Below are positions 1 to 13,200 of a stretch of 43,652 nucleotides of DNA, piece after piece. Origin of the DNA: Euglena gracilis (Eukaryota; Euglenozoa; Euglenophyceae; Euglenales; Euglenaceae). The notes below the pieces were generated by a model, which had not been told where the DNA came from, ran no database searches, and worked only from the letters and a program-made list of their open reading frames with translations. A program made the translations under genes and the position numbers. The stretch lies in the NCBI GenBank assembly GCA_900893395.1, contig CAAHFI011728456.1, positions 1 to 43,652 of the forward strand, in the 5' to 3' direction. Position 1 is the first letter of the stretch, and every line of letters starts with the position of its first letter.

Positions 1-3000
1 GCCTCAACCCTTGAAACGGCCTTTTGAGCGATGACTTCCCTAAAAATCGATTTCTCAGCCCCTTAGAATTGTGTTGAGCTATTAGGGCCTCAGATCCTTT
101 CCATGTCGAAATACGCTTCCGAAACCGGATACCGCAGAATGACTGTACTTAACGCAGAATTGGGTCAATTTCCCTGTGGTGACCCCAGGACCCCTGGGTC
201 CAACCCTTGAAACGGCCTTTTTAGCGTATGACTTCCCTAAAATCGATTCTCAGCCCTTAGAATTGTTTGAGCTATTTAGGGTTCTCAGATCCTTTCCATG
301 TCGAAATACTGCTCCGAAAGGCCGGGATACCGCGATATACGTACTTATCACGCAGAATTGGGTCAATTTTTCCTGTGCGTGACCCCAGGACCCTGGCTAA
401 CCTTTGAAACGCCTTTTGAGCGTATGACTTCCCAAAAATCGATTCTCAGCCCTTGGTTTTTGAGCTATAGGGCGCTCTAGATCTTTCCCATGTCGAAATA
501 CTGCTCCGAAAGGCCGGGATACCGAGGATATGACTGTACCTTATCAGCAGAATTGGGTAATTTTCCCGTGGTGACCCCAGGACCCCTGTCCTCAACCCTT
601 GAAACGGCCTTTTTGAGCGTATTCCCTAAAAATCGATTCTCAGCCCTTAGAAGTTGTTGAGCTATTTAGGCTCTCAGATCCTTCCATGTCGAAATGCTTC
701 CGAAAGGCCGGATAACCGCAGATATAACTATCACGCAGAATTGGTCAATTTCCTGTGCGTGACCCCCAACCCCTGGCCTAACCCTTGAAACGCCTTTTTG
801 AGCGTAGACTTCCCTAAAAATCATTCTCAGCCCCTTAGAATTGTTTGAGCTATTTAGGCTCTCAGATCTTTCCCATGTCGAAATACTGCTTCGAAAGGCC
901 GGATACCGGAACTGTACCTTATCACAGAATTGGTCAATTTTCCCTGTGCGTGACCCCAGGACCCCGGTCTCAACCCTTGAAACGGCCTTTGAGCGATACT
1001 TCCCTAAAAATCGATTTCTTCAGCCCTTAGAATGTGTTTGAGCTATTTAGGGGTCTCAGATCTTTCCCATGTCGAAATACTGCTTCCGAAAGGGGGATAC
1101 CGCAGGATATACTGTACCTTATCACGCAGAATTGGGTCAATTTCCCTGTGCCCCCCAGGACCCTGGTCCCCATTGAAACGGCCTTTTTGAGCGTATGACT
1201 TCCCTAAAATCGATTTCTCAGCCCTTAAGTTTTTGACATTTTAGGGCCTCAGATCCTTCCCATGTCGAAATACTGCTTCGAAAGGCGGGATACCGCAGTA
1301 TGACTGTACCTTATCAACGCAGATTGGGTCAATTTCCCTGTGCGTGACCTGGGTCAACCTTGAAACGGCCTTTTGAGCGTATGACTTCCCTAAAATCGAT
1401 TTCTCAGCGCCCTTAGAATTGTTTGAGCTATTAGGGCTCTCAGATCCTTTCCCATGTCGAAATACTGCTTCCGAACGGATACCCGCAGAGATATGTACCT
1501 TATCAGCAGAATTGGTCAATCTTCTGTGCGACCCCAGACCCTTCTCAACCCTTGAAACGGCCTTTTGAGCGTATGACTTCCTAAAACGATCTCAGCCCTT
1601 AGAATTTGAGCTATTTAGGGCTCTCAGATCCTTTCCCATGTCGAATACTGCTTCCGAAAGGATACCGCAGGATATGACTGTACCTTATCACGCAGAATTG
1701 GGTCAATTTTCCCTGTGCGTGACCCCCAGGACCTGGTCTCAACCCTTGAAACGCTTTTGAGATGAATTCCCTAAATCGATTCTCAGCCCTTAGAATTGTT
1801 TGAGCTATAGGGCTCTCAGATCCTTCCCATGCGAAATACTGCTTCCGAAAGCCGGGATACCGCAGGAGACTGTACAGCAGAATTGGGTCAATTCCTGTGC
1901 GTGACCCCAGGACCCTGGGTCCTCAACCTTGAAACGGCCTTTAGCGTATGACTTCCCTAAAAAATCGATTTCTCAGCCCCTTGAGAATTGTTTGAGCTAT
2001 TAGGGCTCTCAGATCCTTTCCCATGTCGAAATACTGCTTCCGAAAGGCCGGGATACCGCAGGATATGATGTACCTTATCACGCAGAATTGGTCAATTTTT
2101 CCCTGTGCGTGACCCAGGACCCCGGGTCTCAACCCTGAAACGGCCTTTTGAGCGTATGACTTCCTAAAAATCGATTTCTCAGCCCTTAGAAGTTGTTTGA
2201 GCTATTTAGGGCTCTCAGATCTTCCCATGTCGAAATACTGCTTCCGAAAGGCGGATACCGCAGGAATATGACGACCTTATCACGCAGAATTGGTCAATTT
2301 TCCCTGTGCGGACCCCCAGGACCCCTGGTCTCAACCTTGAACGGCCTTTTGAGCGTATTTCCCTAAAAATCGATTTCTCAGCCCCTTAGAATTGTTTGAG
2401 CTATTTAGGGCTCTCAGATCCTTTCCTGTCGAAATACTGCTTCCGAAAGGCCGGGAACCAGGATATGACTGTACCTTATCACGCAGAATTGGGTCAATTT
2501 TCCCGTGACCCCCAGGACCCTCTCAACCCTTGAAACGGCCTTTTGAGCGTATGACTTCCCTAAAAATCGATTTCTCAGCCCCTTAGAAGTTGTTTGAGCT
2601 ATTTAGGCTCTCAGATCCTTTCCATGTCGAAATACTGCTTCCGAAAGGCGGGATACCAGGATATGACTGTACCTTATCACGCAGAATTGGGTCAATTTTC
2701 CCTGGCGTGACCCCCAGGACCCCTGGGCCTCAACCCTTGAAACGGCCTTTGAGCGTATGACTTCCCTAAAAATCGATTTCTCAGCCCCTTAGAAGTGTTT
2801 GAGCTATTTAGGGCTCTCAGATCCTTTCCCATGTCGAAATACTGCTTCAAAGGCCGGGATACCGCAGGATATGAATGACCTTATCACGCAGAATTGGTCA
2901 ATTTTTCCCTGTGCGTGACCCCAGGACCCTGGGTCCTCAACCCTTGAAACGGCCTTTTTGAGCGTATGACCCTAAAAATCGATTTCTCAGCCCTTAGAAG

Positions 3001-3347
3001 TTTTTGAGCTAAGGGGCTCTCAGATCCTTTCCCATGTCGAAATACTGCTTCCGAAAGGCGGATAAGCAGATGACTGACCTTACAGCAGAATTGGGTCAAT
3101 TTTTCCCTGTGCGTGACCCAGACCCTGGTCCTCAACCCTTGAAACGGCCTTTTTGAGCGTATGACTTCCAAAAATCGATTCTCAGCCCCTTAGAATTGTT
3201 GAGCTATTTAGGGCTCTCAGATCCTTCCCATGTCGAAATACTGCTTCCGAAAGGCCGGGATACGCAGGATATATGTACCTTATCACGCAGAATTGGGTCA
3301 ATTTTTCCCTGTGCGTGACCCCGGACCCCTGGGTCCTCAACCCTTGA
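1..3347 (+). repeat. Left array flank, heavily base-depleted copies
   Basis: Seventeen monomers occupy 3,333 bases, a mean of 196 per copy, about 10% short of the 217-bp consensus. Differences are nearly all small deletions, often in homopolymers (AAAAA to AAAA or AAA, GGGG to GGG, CCCCC to CCC), with few substitutions. That error profile fits raw or poorly polished long-read sequence at a contig end better than biological decay. Short open frames here on either strand are artefacts of the missing bases. Confidence 0.9.
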
Positions 3348-6300
3348 AACGGCCTTTTTGAGCGTATGACTTCCCTAAAAATCGATTTCTCAGCCCCTTA
3401 GAAGTTGTTTGAGCTATTTAGGGGCTCTCAGATCCTTTCCCATGTCGAAATACTGCTTCCGAAAGGCCGGGATACCGCAGGATATGACTGTACCTTATCA
3501 CGCAGAATTGGGTCAATTTTTCCCTGTGCGTGACCCCAGGACCCCTGGGTCCTCAACCCTTGAAACGGCCTTTTTGAGCGTATGACTTCCCTAAAAATCG
3601 ATTTCTCAGCCCCTTAGAAGTTGTTTGAGCTATTTAGGGGCTCTCAGATCCTTTCCCATGTCGAAATACTGCTTCCGAAAGGCCGGGATACCGCAGGATA
3701 TGACTGTACCTTATCACGCAGAATTGGGTCAATTTTTCCCTGTGCGTGACCCCCAGGACCCCTGGGTCCTCAACCCTTGAAACGGCCTTTTTGAGCGTAT
3801 GACTTCCCTAAAAATCGATTTCTCAGCCCCTTAGAAGTTGTTTGAGCTATTTAGGGGCTCTCAGATCCTTTCCCATGTCGAAATACTGCTTCCGAAAGGC
3901 CGGGATACCGCAGGATATGACTGTACCTTATCACGCAGAATTGGGTCAATTTTTCCCTGTGCGTGACCCCCAGGACCCCTGGGTCCTCAACCCTTGAAAC
4001 GGCCTTTTTGAGCGTATGACTTCCCTAAAAATCGATTTCTCAGCCCCTTAGAAGTTGTTTGAGCTATTTAGGGGCTCTCAGATCCTTTCCCATGTCGAAA
4101 TACTGCTTCCGAAAGGCCGGGATACCGCAGGATATGACTGTACCTTATCACGCAGAATTGGTCAATTTTTCCCTGTGCGTGACCCCAGGACCCCTGGGTC
4201 CTCAACCCTTGAAACGGCCTTTTTGAGCGTATGACTTCCCTAAAAATCGATTTCTCAGCCCCTTAGAAGTTGTTTGAGCTATTTAGGGGCTCTCAGATCC
4301 TTTCCCATGTCGAAATACTGCTTCCGAAAGGCCGGGATACCGCAGGATATGACTGTACCTTATCACGCAGAATTGGGTCAATTTTTCCCTGTGCGTGACC
4401 CCCAGGACCCCTGGGTCCTCAACCCTTGAAACGGCCTTTTTGAGCGTATGACTTCCCTAAAAATCGATTTCTCAGCCCCTTAGAAGTTGTTTGAGCTATT
4501 TAGGGGCTCTCAGATCCTTTCCCATGTCGAAATACTGCTTCCGAAAGGCCGGGATACCGCAGGATATGACTGTACCTTATCACGCAGAATTGGGTCAATT
4601 TTTCCCTGTGCGTGACCCCCAGGACCCCTGGGTCCTCAACCCTTGAAACGGCCTTTTTGAGCGTATGACTTCCCTAAAAATCGATTTCTCAGCCCCTTAG
4701 AAGTTGTTTGAGCTATTTAGGGCTCTCAGATCCTTTCCCATGTCGAAATACTGCTTCCGAAAGGCCGGGATACCGCAGGATATGACTGTACCTTATCACG
4801 CAGAATTGGGTCAATTTTTCCCTGTGCGTGACCCCAGGACCCTGGGTCCTCAACCCTTGAAACGGCCTTTTTGAGCGTATGACTTCCCTAAAAATCGATT
4901 TCTCAGCCCCTTAGAAGTTGTTTGAGCTATTTAGGGGCTCTCAGATCCTTTCCACATGTCGAAATACTGCTTCCGAAAGGCCGGGATACCGCAGGATATG
5001 ACTGTACCTTATCACGCAGAATTGGGTCAATTTTTCCCTGTGCGTGACCCCCAGGACCCCTGGGTCCTCAACCCTTGAAACGGCCTTTTTGAGCGTATGA
5101 CTTCCCTAAAAATCGATTTCTCAGCCCTTAGAAGTTGTTTGAGCTATTTAGGGGCTCTCAGATCCTTTCCCATGTCGAAATACTGCTTCCGAAAGGCCGG
5201 ATACCGCAGGATATGACTGTACCTTATCACGCAGAATTGGGTCAATTTTTCCCTGTGCGTGACCCCCCCCTGGGTCCTCAACCCTTGAAACGGCCTTTTG
5301 AGCGTATGACTTCCCTAAAAATCGATTTCTCAGCCCCTTAGAAGTTGTTTGAGCTATTTAGGGGCTCTCAGATCCTTTCCCATGTCGAAATACTGCTTCC
5401 GAAAGGCCGGGATACCGCAGGATATGACTGTACCTTATCACGCAGAATTGGGTCAATTTTCCCTGTGCGTGACCCCCAGGACCCCTGGGTCCTCAACCCT
5501 TGAAACGGCCTTTTTGAGCGTATGACTTCCCTAAAAATCGATTTCTCAGCCCCTTAGAAGTTGTTTGAGCTATTTAGGGGCTCTCAGATCCTTTCCCATG
5601 TCGAAATACTGCTTCCGAAAGGCCGGGATACCGCAGGATATGACTGTACCTTATCACGCAGAATTGGGTCAATTTTTCCCTGTGCGTGACCCCCAGGACC
5701 CTGGGTCCTCAACCCTTGAAACGGCCTTTTTGAGCGTATGACTTCCCTAAAAATCGATTTCTCAGCCCCTTAGAAGTTGTTTGAGCTATTTAGGGGCTCT
5801 CAGATCCTTTCCCATGTCGAAATACTGCTTCCGAAAGGCCGGATACCGCAGGATATGACTGTACCTTATCACGCAGAATTGGGTCAATTTTTCCCTGTGC
5901 GTGACCCCCAGGACCCCTGGGTCCTCAACCCTTGAAACGGCCTTTTTGAGCGTATGACTTCCCTAAAAATCGATTTCTCAGCCCCTTAGAAGTTGTTTGA
6001 GCTATTTAGGGGCTCTCAGATCCTTTCCCATGTCGAAATACTGCTTCCGAAAGGCCGGGATACCGCAGGATATGACTGTACCTTATCACGCAGAATTGGG
6101 TCAATTTTTCCCTGTGCGTGACCCCCAGGACCCCTGGGTCCTCAACCCTTGAAACGGCCTTTTTGAGCGTATGACTTCCCTAAAAATCGATTTCTCAGCC
6201 CCTTAGAAGTTGTTTGAGCTATTTAGGGGCTCTCAGATCCTTTCCCATGTCGAAATACTGCTTCCGAAAGGCCGGGATACCGCAGGATATGACTGTACCT

Positions 6301-7236
6301 TATCACGCAGAATTGGGTCAATTTTTCCCTGTGCGTGACCCCCAGGACCCCTGGGTCCTCAACCCTTGAAACGGCCTTTTTGAGCGTATGACTTCCCTAA
6401 AAATCGATTTCTCAGCCCCTTAGAAGTTGTTTGAGCTATTTAGGGGCTCTCAGATCCTTTCCCATGTCGAAATACTGCTTCCGAAAGGCCGGGATACCGC
6501 AGGATATGACTGTACCTTATCACGCAGAATTGGGTCAATTTTTCCCTGTGCGTGACCCCCAGGACCCCTGGGTCCTCAACCCTTGAAACGGCCTTTTTGA
6601 GCGTATGACTTCCCTAAAAATCGATTTCTCAGCCCCTTAGAAGTTGTTTGAGCTATTTAGGGGCTCTCAGATCCTTTCCCATGTCGAAATACTGCTTCCG
6701 AAAGGCCGGGATACCGCAGGATATGACTGTACCTTATCACGCAGAATTGGGTCAATTTTTCCCTGTGCGTGACCCCCAGGACCCCTGGGTCCTCAACCCT
6801 TGAAACGGCCTTTTTGAGCGTATGACTTCCCTAAAAATCGATTTCTCAGCCCCTTAGAAGTTGTTTGAGCTATTTAGGGGCTCTCAGATCCTTTCCCATG
6901 TCGAAATACTGCTTCCGAAAGGCCGGGATACCGCAGGATATGACTGTACCTTATCACGCAGAATTGGGTCAATTTTTCCCTGTGCGTGACCCCCAGGACC
7001 CCTGGGTCCTCAACCCTTGAAACGGCCTTTTTGAGCGTATGACTTCCCTAAAAATCGATTTCTCAGCCCCTTAGAAGTTGTTTGAGCTATTTAGGGGCTC
7101 TCAGATCCTTTCCCATGTCGAAATACTGCTTCCGAAAGGCCGGGATACCGCAGGATATGACTGTACCTTATCACGCAGAATTGGGTCAATTTTTCCCTGT
7201 GCGTGACCCCAGGACCCCTGGGTCCTCAACCCTTGA
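3348..7236 (+). repeat. Left transition zone of the array
   Basis: Eighteen monomers in 3,889 bases, with only about 17 bases net missing. Copies quickly become identical to the core. Remaining differences are isolated, such as CCCCC/CCCC and GGGG/GGG length changes, a two-base insertion near 4,954 and a missing stretch of 'caggac' near 5,264. Confidence 0.9.
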
Positions 7237-10200
7237 AACGGCCTTTTTGAGCGTATGACTTCCCTAAAAATCGATTTCTCAGCCCCTTAGAAGTTGTTTG
7301 AGCTATTTAGGGGCTCTCAGATCCTTTCCCATGTCGAAATACTGCTTCCGAAAGGCCGGGATACCGCAGGATATGACTGTACCTTATCACGCAGAATTGG
7401 GTCAATTTTTCCCTGTGCGTGACCCCCAGGACCCCTGGGTCCTCAACCCTTGAAACGGCCTTTTTGAGCGTATGACTTCCCTAAAAATCGATTTCTCAGC
7501 CCCTTAGAAGTTGTTTGAGCTATTTAGGGGCTCTCAGATCCTTTCCCATGTCGAAATACTGCTTCCGAAAGGCCGGGATACCGCAGGATATGACTGTACC
7601 TTATCACGCAGAATTGGGTCAATTTTTCCCTGTGCGTGACCCCCAGGACCCCTGGGTCCTCAACCCTTGAAACGGCCTTTTTGAGCGTATGACTTCCCTA
7701 AAAATCGATTTCTCAGCCCCTTAGAAGTTGTTTGAGCTATTTAGGGGCTCTCAGATCCTTTCCCATGTCGAAATACTGCTTCCGAAAGGCCGGGATACCG
7801 CAGGATATGACTGTACCTTATCACGCAGAATTGGGTCAATTTTTCCCTGTGCGTGACCCCCAGGACCCCTGGGTCCTCAACCCTTGAAACGGCCTTTTTG
7901 AGCGTATGACTTCCCTAAAAATCGATTTCTCAGCCCCTTAGAAGTTGTTTGAGCTATTTAGGGGCTCTCAGATCCTTTCCCATGTCGAAATACTGCTTCC
8001 GAAAGGCCGGGATACCGCAGGATATGACTGTACCTTATCACGCAGAATTGGGTCAATTTTTCCCTGTGCGTGACCCCCAGGACCCCTGGGTCCTCAACCC
8101 TTGAAACGGCCTTTTTGAGCGTATGACTTCCCTAAAAATCGATTTCTCAGCCCCTTAGAAGTTGTTTGAGCTATTTAGGGGCTCTCAGATCCTTTCCCAT
8201 GTCGAAATACTGCTTCCGAAAGGCCGGGATACCGCAGGATATGACTGTACCTTATCACGCAGAATTGGGTCAATTTTTCCCTGTGCGTGACCCCCAGGAC
8301 CCCTGGGTCCTCAACCCTTGAAACGGCCTTTTTGAGCGTATGACTTCCCTAAAAATCGATTTCTCAGCCCCTTAGAAGTTGTTTGAGCTATTTAGGGGCT
8401 CTCAGATCCTTTCCCATGTCGAAATACTGCTTCCGAAAGGCCGGGATACCGCAGGATATGACTGTACCTTATCACGCAGAATTGGGTCAATTTTTCCCTG
8501 TGCGTGACCCCCAGGACCCCTGGGTCCTCAACCCTTGAAACGGCCTTTTTGAGCGTATGACTTCCCTAAAAATCGATTTCTCAGCCCCTTAGAAGTTGTT
8601 TGAGCTATTTAGGGGCTCTCAGATCCTTTCCCATGTCGAAATACTGCTTCCGAAAGGCCGGGATACCGCAGGATATGACTGTACCTTATCACGCAGAATT
8701 GGGTCAATTTTTCCCTGTGCGTGACCCCCAGGACCCCTGGGTCCTCAACCCTTGAAACGGCCTTTTTGAGCGTATGACTTCCCTAAAAATCGATTTCTCA
8801 GCCCCTTAGAAGTTGTTTGAGCTATTTAGGGGCTCTCAGATCCTTTCCCATGTCGAAATACTGCTTCCGAAAGGCCGGGATACCGCAGGATATGACTGTA
8901 CCTTATCACGCAGAATTGGGTCAATTTTTCCCTGTGCGTGACCCCCAGGACCCCTGGGTCCTCAACCCTTGAAACGGCCTTTTTGAGCGTATGACTTCCC
9001 TAAAAATCGATTTCTCAGCCCCTTAGAAGTTGTTTGAGCTATTTAGGGGCTCTCAGATCCTTTCCCATGTCGAAATACTGCTTCCGAAAGGCCGGGATAC
9101 CGCAGGATATGACTGTACCTTATCACGCAGAATTGGGTCAATTTTTCCCTGTGCGTGACCCCCAGGACCCCTGGGTCCTCAACCCTTGAAACGGCCTTTT
9201 TGAGCGTATGACTTCCCTAAAAATCGATTTCTCAGCCCCTTAGAAGTTGTTTGAGCTATTTAGGGGCTCTCAGATCCTTTCCCATGTCGAAATACTGCTT
9301 CCGAAAGGCCGGGATACCGCAGGATATGACTGTACCTTATCACGCAGAATTGGGTCAATTTTTCCCTGTGCGTGACCCCCAGGACCCCTGGGTCCTCAAC
9401 CCTTGAAACGGCCTTTTTGAGCGTATGACTTCCCTAAAAATCGATTTCTCAGCCCCTTAGAAGTTGTTTGAGCTATTTAGGGGCTCTCAGATCCTTTCCC
9501 ATGTCGAAATACTGCTTCCGAAAGGCCGGGATACCGCAGGATATGACTGTACCTTATCACGCAGAATTGGGTCAATTTTTCCCTGTGCGTGACCCCCAGG
9601 ACCCCTGGGTCCTCAACCCTTGAAACGGCCTTTTTGAGCGTATGACTTCCCTAAAAATCGATTTCTCAGCCCCTTAGAAGTTGTTTGAGCTATTTAGGGG
9701 CTCTCAGATCCTTTCCCATGTCGAAATACTGCTTCCGAAAGGCCGGGATACCGCAGGATATGACTGTACCTTATCACGCAGAATTGGGTCAATTTTTCCC
9801 TGTGCGTGACCCCCAGGACCCCTGGGTCCTCAACCCTTGAAACGGCCTTTTTGAGCGTATGACTTCCCTAAAAATCGATTTCTCAGCCCCTTAGAAGTTG
9901 TTTGAGCTATTTAGGGGCTCTCAGATCCTTTCCCATGTCGAAATACTGCTTCCGAAAGGCCGGGATACCGCAGGATATGACTGTACCTTATCACGCAGAA
10001 TTGGGTCAATTTTTCCCTGTGCGTGACCCCCAGGACCCCTGGGTCCTCAACCCTTGAAACGGCCTTTTTGAGCGTATGACTTCCCTAAAAATCGATTTCT
10101 CAGCCCCTTAGAAGTTGTTTGAGCTATTTAGGGGCTCTCAGATCCTTTCCCATGTCGAAATACTGCTTCCGAAAGGCCGGGATACCGCAGGATATGACTG

Positions 10201-13200
10201 TACCTTATCACGCAGAATTGGGTCAATTTTTCCCTGTGCGTGACCCCCAGGACCCCTGGGTCCTCAACCCTTGAAACGGCCTTTTTGAGCGTATGACTTC
10301 CCTAAAAATCGATTTCTCAGCCCCTTAGAAGTTGTTTGAGCTATTTAGGGGCTCTCAGATCCTTTCCCATGTCGAAATACTGCTTCCGAAAGGCCGGGAT
10401 ACCGCAGGATATGACTGTACCTTATCACGCAGAATTGGGTCAATTTTTCCCTGTGCGTGACCCCCAGGACCCCTGGGTCCTCAACCCTTGAAACGGCCTT
10501 TTTGAGCGTATGACTTCCCTAAAAATCGATTTCTCAGCCCCTTAGAAGTTGTTTGAGCTATTTAGGGGCTCTCAGATCCTTTCCCATGTCGAAATACTGC
10601 TTCCGAAAGGCCGGGATACCGCAGGATATGACTGTACCTTATCACGCAGAATTGGGTCAATTTTTCCCTGTGCGTGACCCCCAGGACCCCTGGGTCCTCA
10701 ACCCTTGAAACGGCCTTTTTGAGCGTATGACTTCCCTAAAAATCGATTTCTCAGCCCCTTAGAAGTTGTTTGAGCTATTTAGGGGCTCTCAGATCCTTTC
10801 CCATGTCGAAATACTGCTTCCGAAAGGCCGGGATACCGCAGGATATGACTGTACCTTATCACGCAGAATTGGGTCAATTTTTCCCTGTGCGTGACCCCCA
10901 GGACCCCTGGGTCCTCAACCCTTGAAACGGCCTTTTTGAGCGTATGACTTCCCTAAAAATCGATTTCTCAGCCCCTTAGAAGTTGTTTGAGCTATTTAGG
11001 GGCTCTCAGATCCTTTCCCATGTCGAAATACTGCTTCCGAAAGGCCGGGATACCGCAGGATATGACTGTACCTTATCACGCAGAATTGGGTCAATTTTTC
11101 CCTGTGCGTGACCCCCAGGACCCCTGGGTCCTCAACCCTTGAAACGGCCTTTTTGAGCGTATGACTTCCCTAAAAATCGATTTCTCAGCCCCTTAGAAGT
11201 TGTTTGAGCTATTTAGGGGCTCTCAGATCCTTTCCCATGTCGAAATACTGCTTCCGAAAGGCCGGGATACCGCAGGATATGACTGTACCTTATCACGCAG
11301 AATTGGGTCAATTTTTCCCTGTGCGTGACCCCCAGGACCCCTGGGTCCTCAACCCTTGAAACGGCCTTTTTGAGCGTATGACTTCCCTAAAAATCGATTT
11401 CTCAGCCCCTTAGAAGTTGTTTGAGCTATTTAGGGGCTCTCAGATCCTTTCCCATGTCGAAATACTGCTTCCGAAAGGCCGGGATACCGCAGGATATGAC
11501 TGTACCTTATCACGCAGAATTGGGTCAATTTTTCCCTGTGCGTGACCCCCAGGACCCCTGGGTCCTCAACCCTTGAAACGGCCTTTTTGAGCGTATGACT
11601 TCCCTAAAAATCGATTTCTCAGCCCCTTAGAAGTTGTTTGAGCTATTTAGGGGCTCTCAGATCCTTTCCCATGTCGAAATACTGCTTCCGAAAGGCCGGG
11701 ATACCGCAGGATATGACTGTACCTTATCACGCAGAATTGGGTCAATTTTTCCCTGTGCGTGACCCCCAGGACCCCTGGGTCCTCAACCCTTGAAACGGCC
11801 TTTTTGAGCGTATGACTTCCCTAAAAATCGATTTCTCAGCCCCTTAGAAGTTGTTTGAGCTATTTAGGGGCTCTCAGATCCTTTCCCATGTCGAAATACT
11901 GCTTCCGAAAGGCCGGGATACCGCAGGATATGACTGTACCTTATCACGCAGAATTGGGTCAATTTTTCCCTGTGCGTGACCCCCAGGACCCCTGGGTCCT
12001 CAACCCTTGAAACGGCCTTTTTGAGCGTATGACTTCCCTAAAAATCGATTTCTCAGCCCCTTAGAAGTTGTTTGAGCTATTTAGGGGCTCTCAGATCCTT
12101 TCCCATGTCGAAATACTGCTTCCGAAAGGCCGGGATACCGCAGGATATGACTGTACCTTATCACGCAGAATTGGGTCAATTTTTCCCTGTGCGTGACCCC
12201 CAGGACCCCTGGGTCCTCAACCCTTGAAACGGCCTTTTTGAGCGTATGACTTCCCTAAAAATCGATTTCTCAGCCCCTTAGAAGTTGTTTGAGCTATTTA
12301 GGGGCTCTCAGATCCTTTCCCATGTCGAAATACTGCTTCCGAAAGGCCGGGATACCGCAGGATATGACTGTACCTTATCACGCAGAATTGGGTCAATTTT
12401 TCCCTGTGCGTGACCCCCAGGACCCCTGGGTCCTCAACCCTTGAAACGGCCTTTTTGAGCGTATGACTTCCCTAAAAATCGATTTCTCAGCCCCTTAGAA
12501 GTTGTTTGAGCTATTTAGGGGCTCTCAGATCCTTTCCCATGTCGAAATACTGCTTCCGAAAGGCCGGGATACCGCAGGATATGACTGTACCTTATCACGC
12601 AGAATTGGGTCAATTTTTCCCTGTGCGTGACCCCCAGGACCCCTGGGTCCTCAACCCTTGAAACGGCCTTTTTGAGCGTATGACTTCCCTAAAAATCGAT
12701 TTCTCAGCCCCTTAGAAGTTGTTTGAGCTATTTAGGGGCTCTCAGATCCTTTCCCATGTCGAAATACTGCTTCCGAAAGGCCGGGATACCGCAGGATATG
12801 ACTGTACCTTATCACGCAGAATTGGGTCAATTTTTCCCTGTGCGTGACCCCCAGGACCCCTGGGTCCTCAACCCTTGAAACGGCCTTTTTGAGCGTATGA
12901 CTTCCCTAAAAATCGATTTCTCAGCCCCTTAGAAGTTGTTTGAGCTATTTAGGGGCTCTCAGATCCTTTCCCATGTCGAAATACTGCTTCCGAAAGGCCG
13001 GGATACCGCAGGATATGACTGTACCTTATCACGCAGAATTGGGTCAATTTTTCCCTGTGCGTGACCCCCAGGACCCCTGGGTCCTCAACCCTTGAAACGG
13101 CCTTTTTGAGCGTATGACTTCCCTAAAAATCGATTTCTCAGCCCCTTAGAAGTTGTTTGAGCTATTTAGGGGCTCTCAGATCCTTTCCCATGTCGAAATA

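Noticed and set aside
176-5341. Short open frames of 60-95 codons in the left flank, both strands
   Set aside because: They are satellite sequence with missing bases that happen to remove stops. The consensus monomer is closed in all frames and the peptides are rearrangements of the same repeat.
9841-10057. Hammerhead-type ribozyme encoded in the satellite
   Set aside because: The CTGANGA core is absent on both strands. CTGAGAG and CTGAGAA on the minus strand come close but do not fit, and no GAAA partner is correctly placed.
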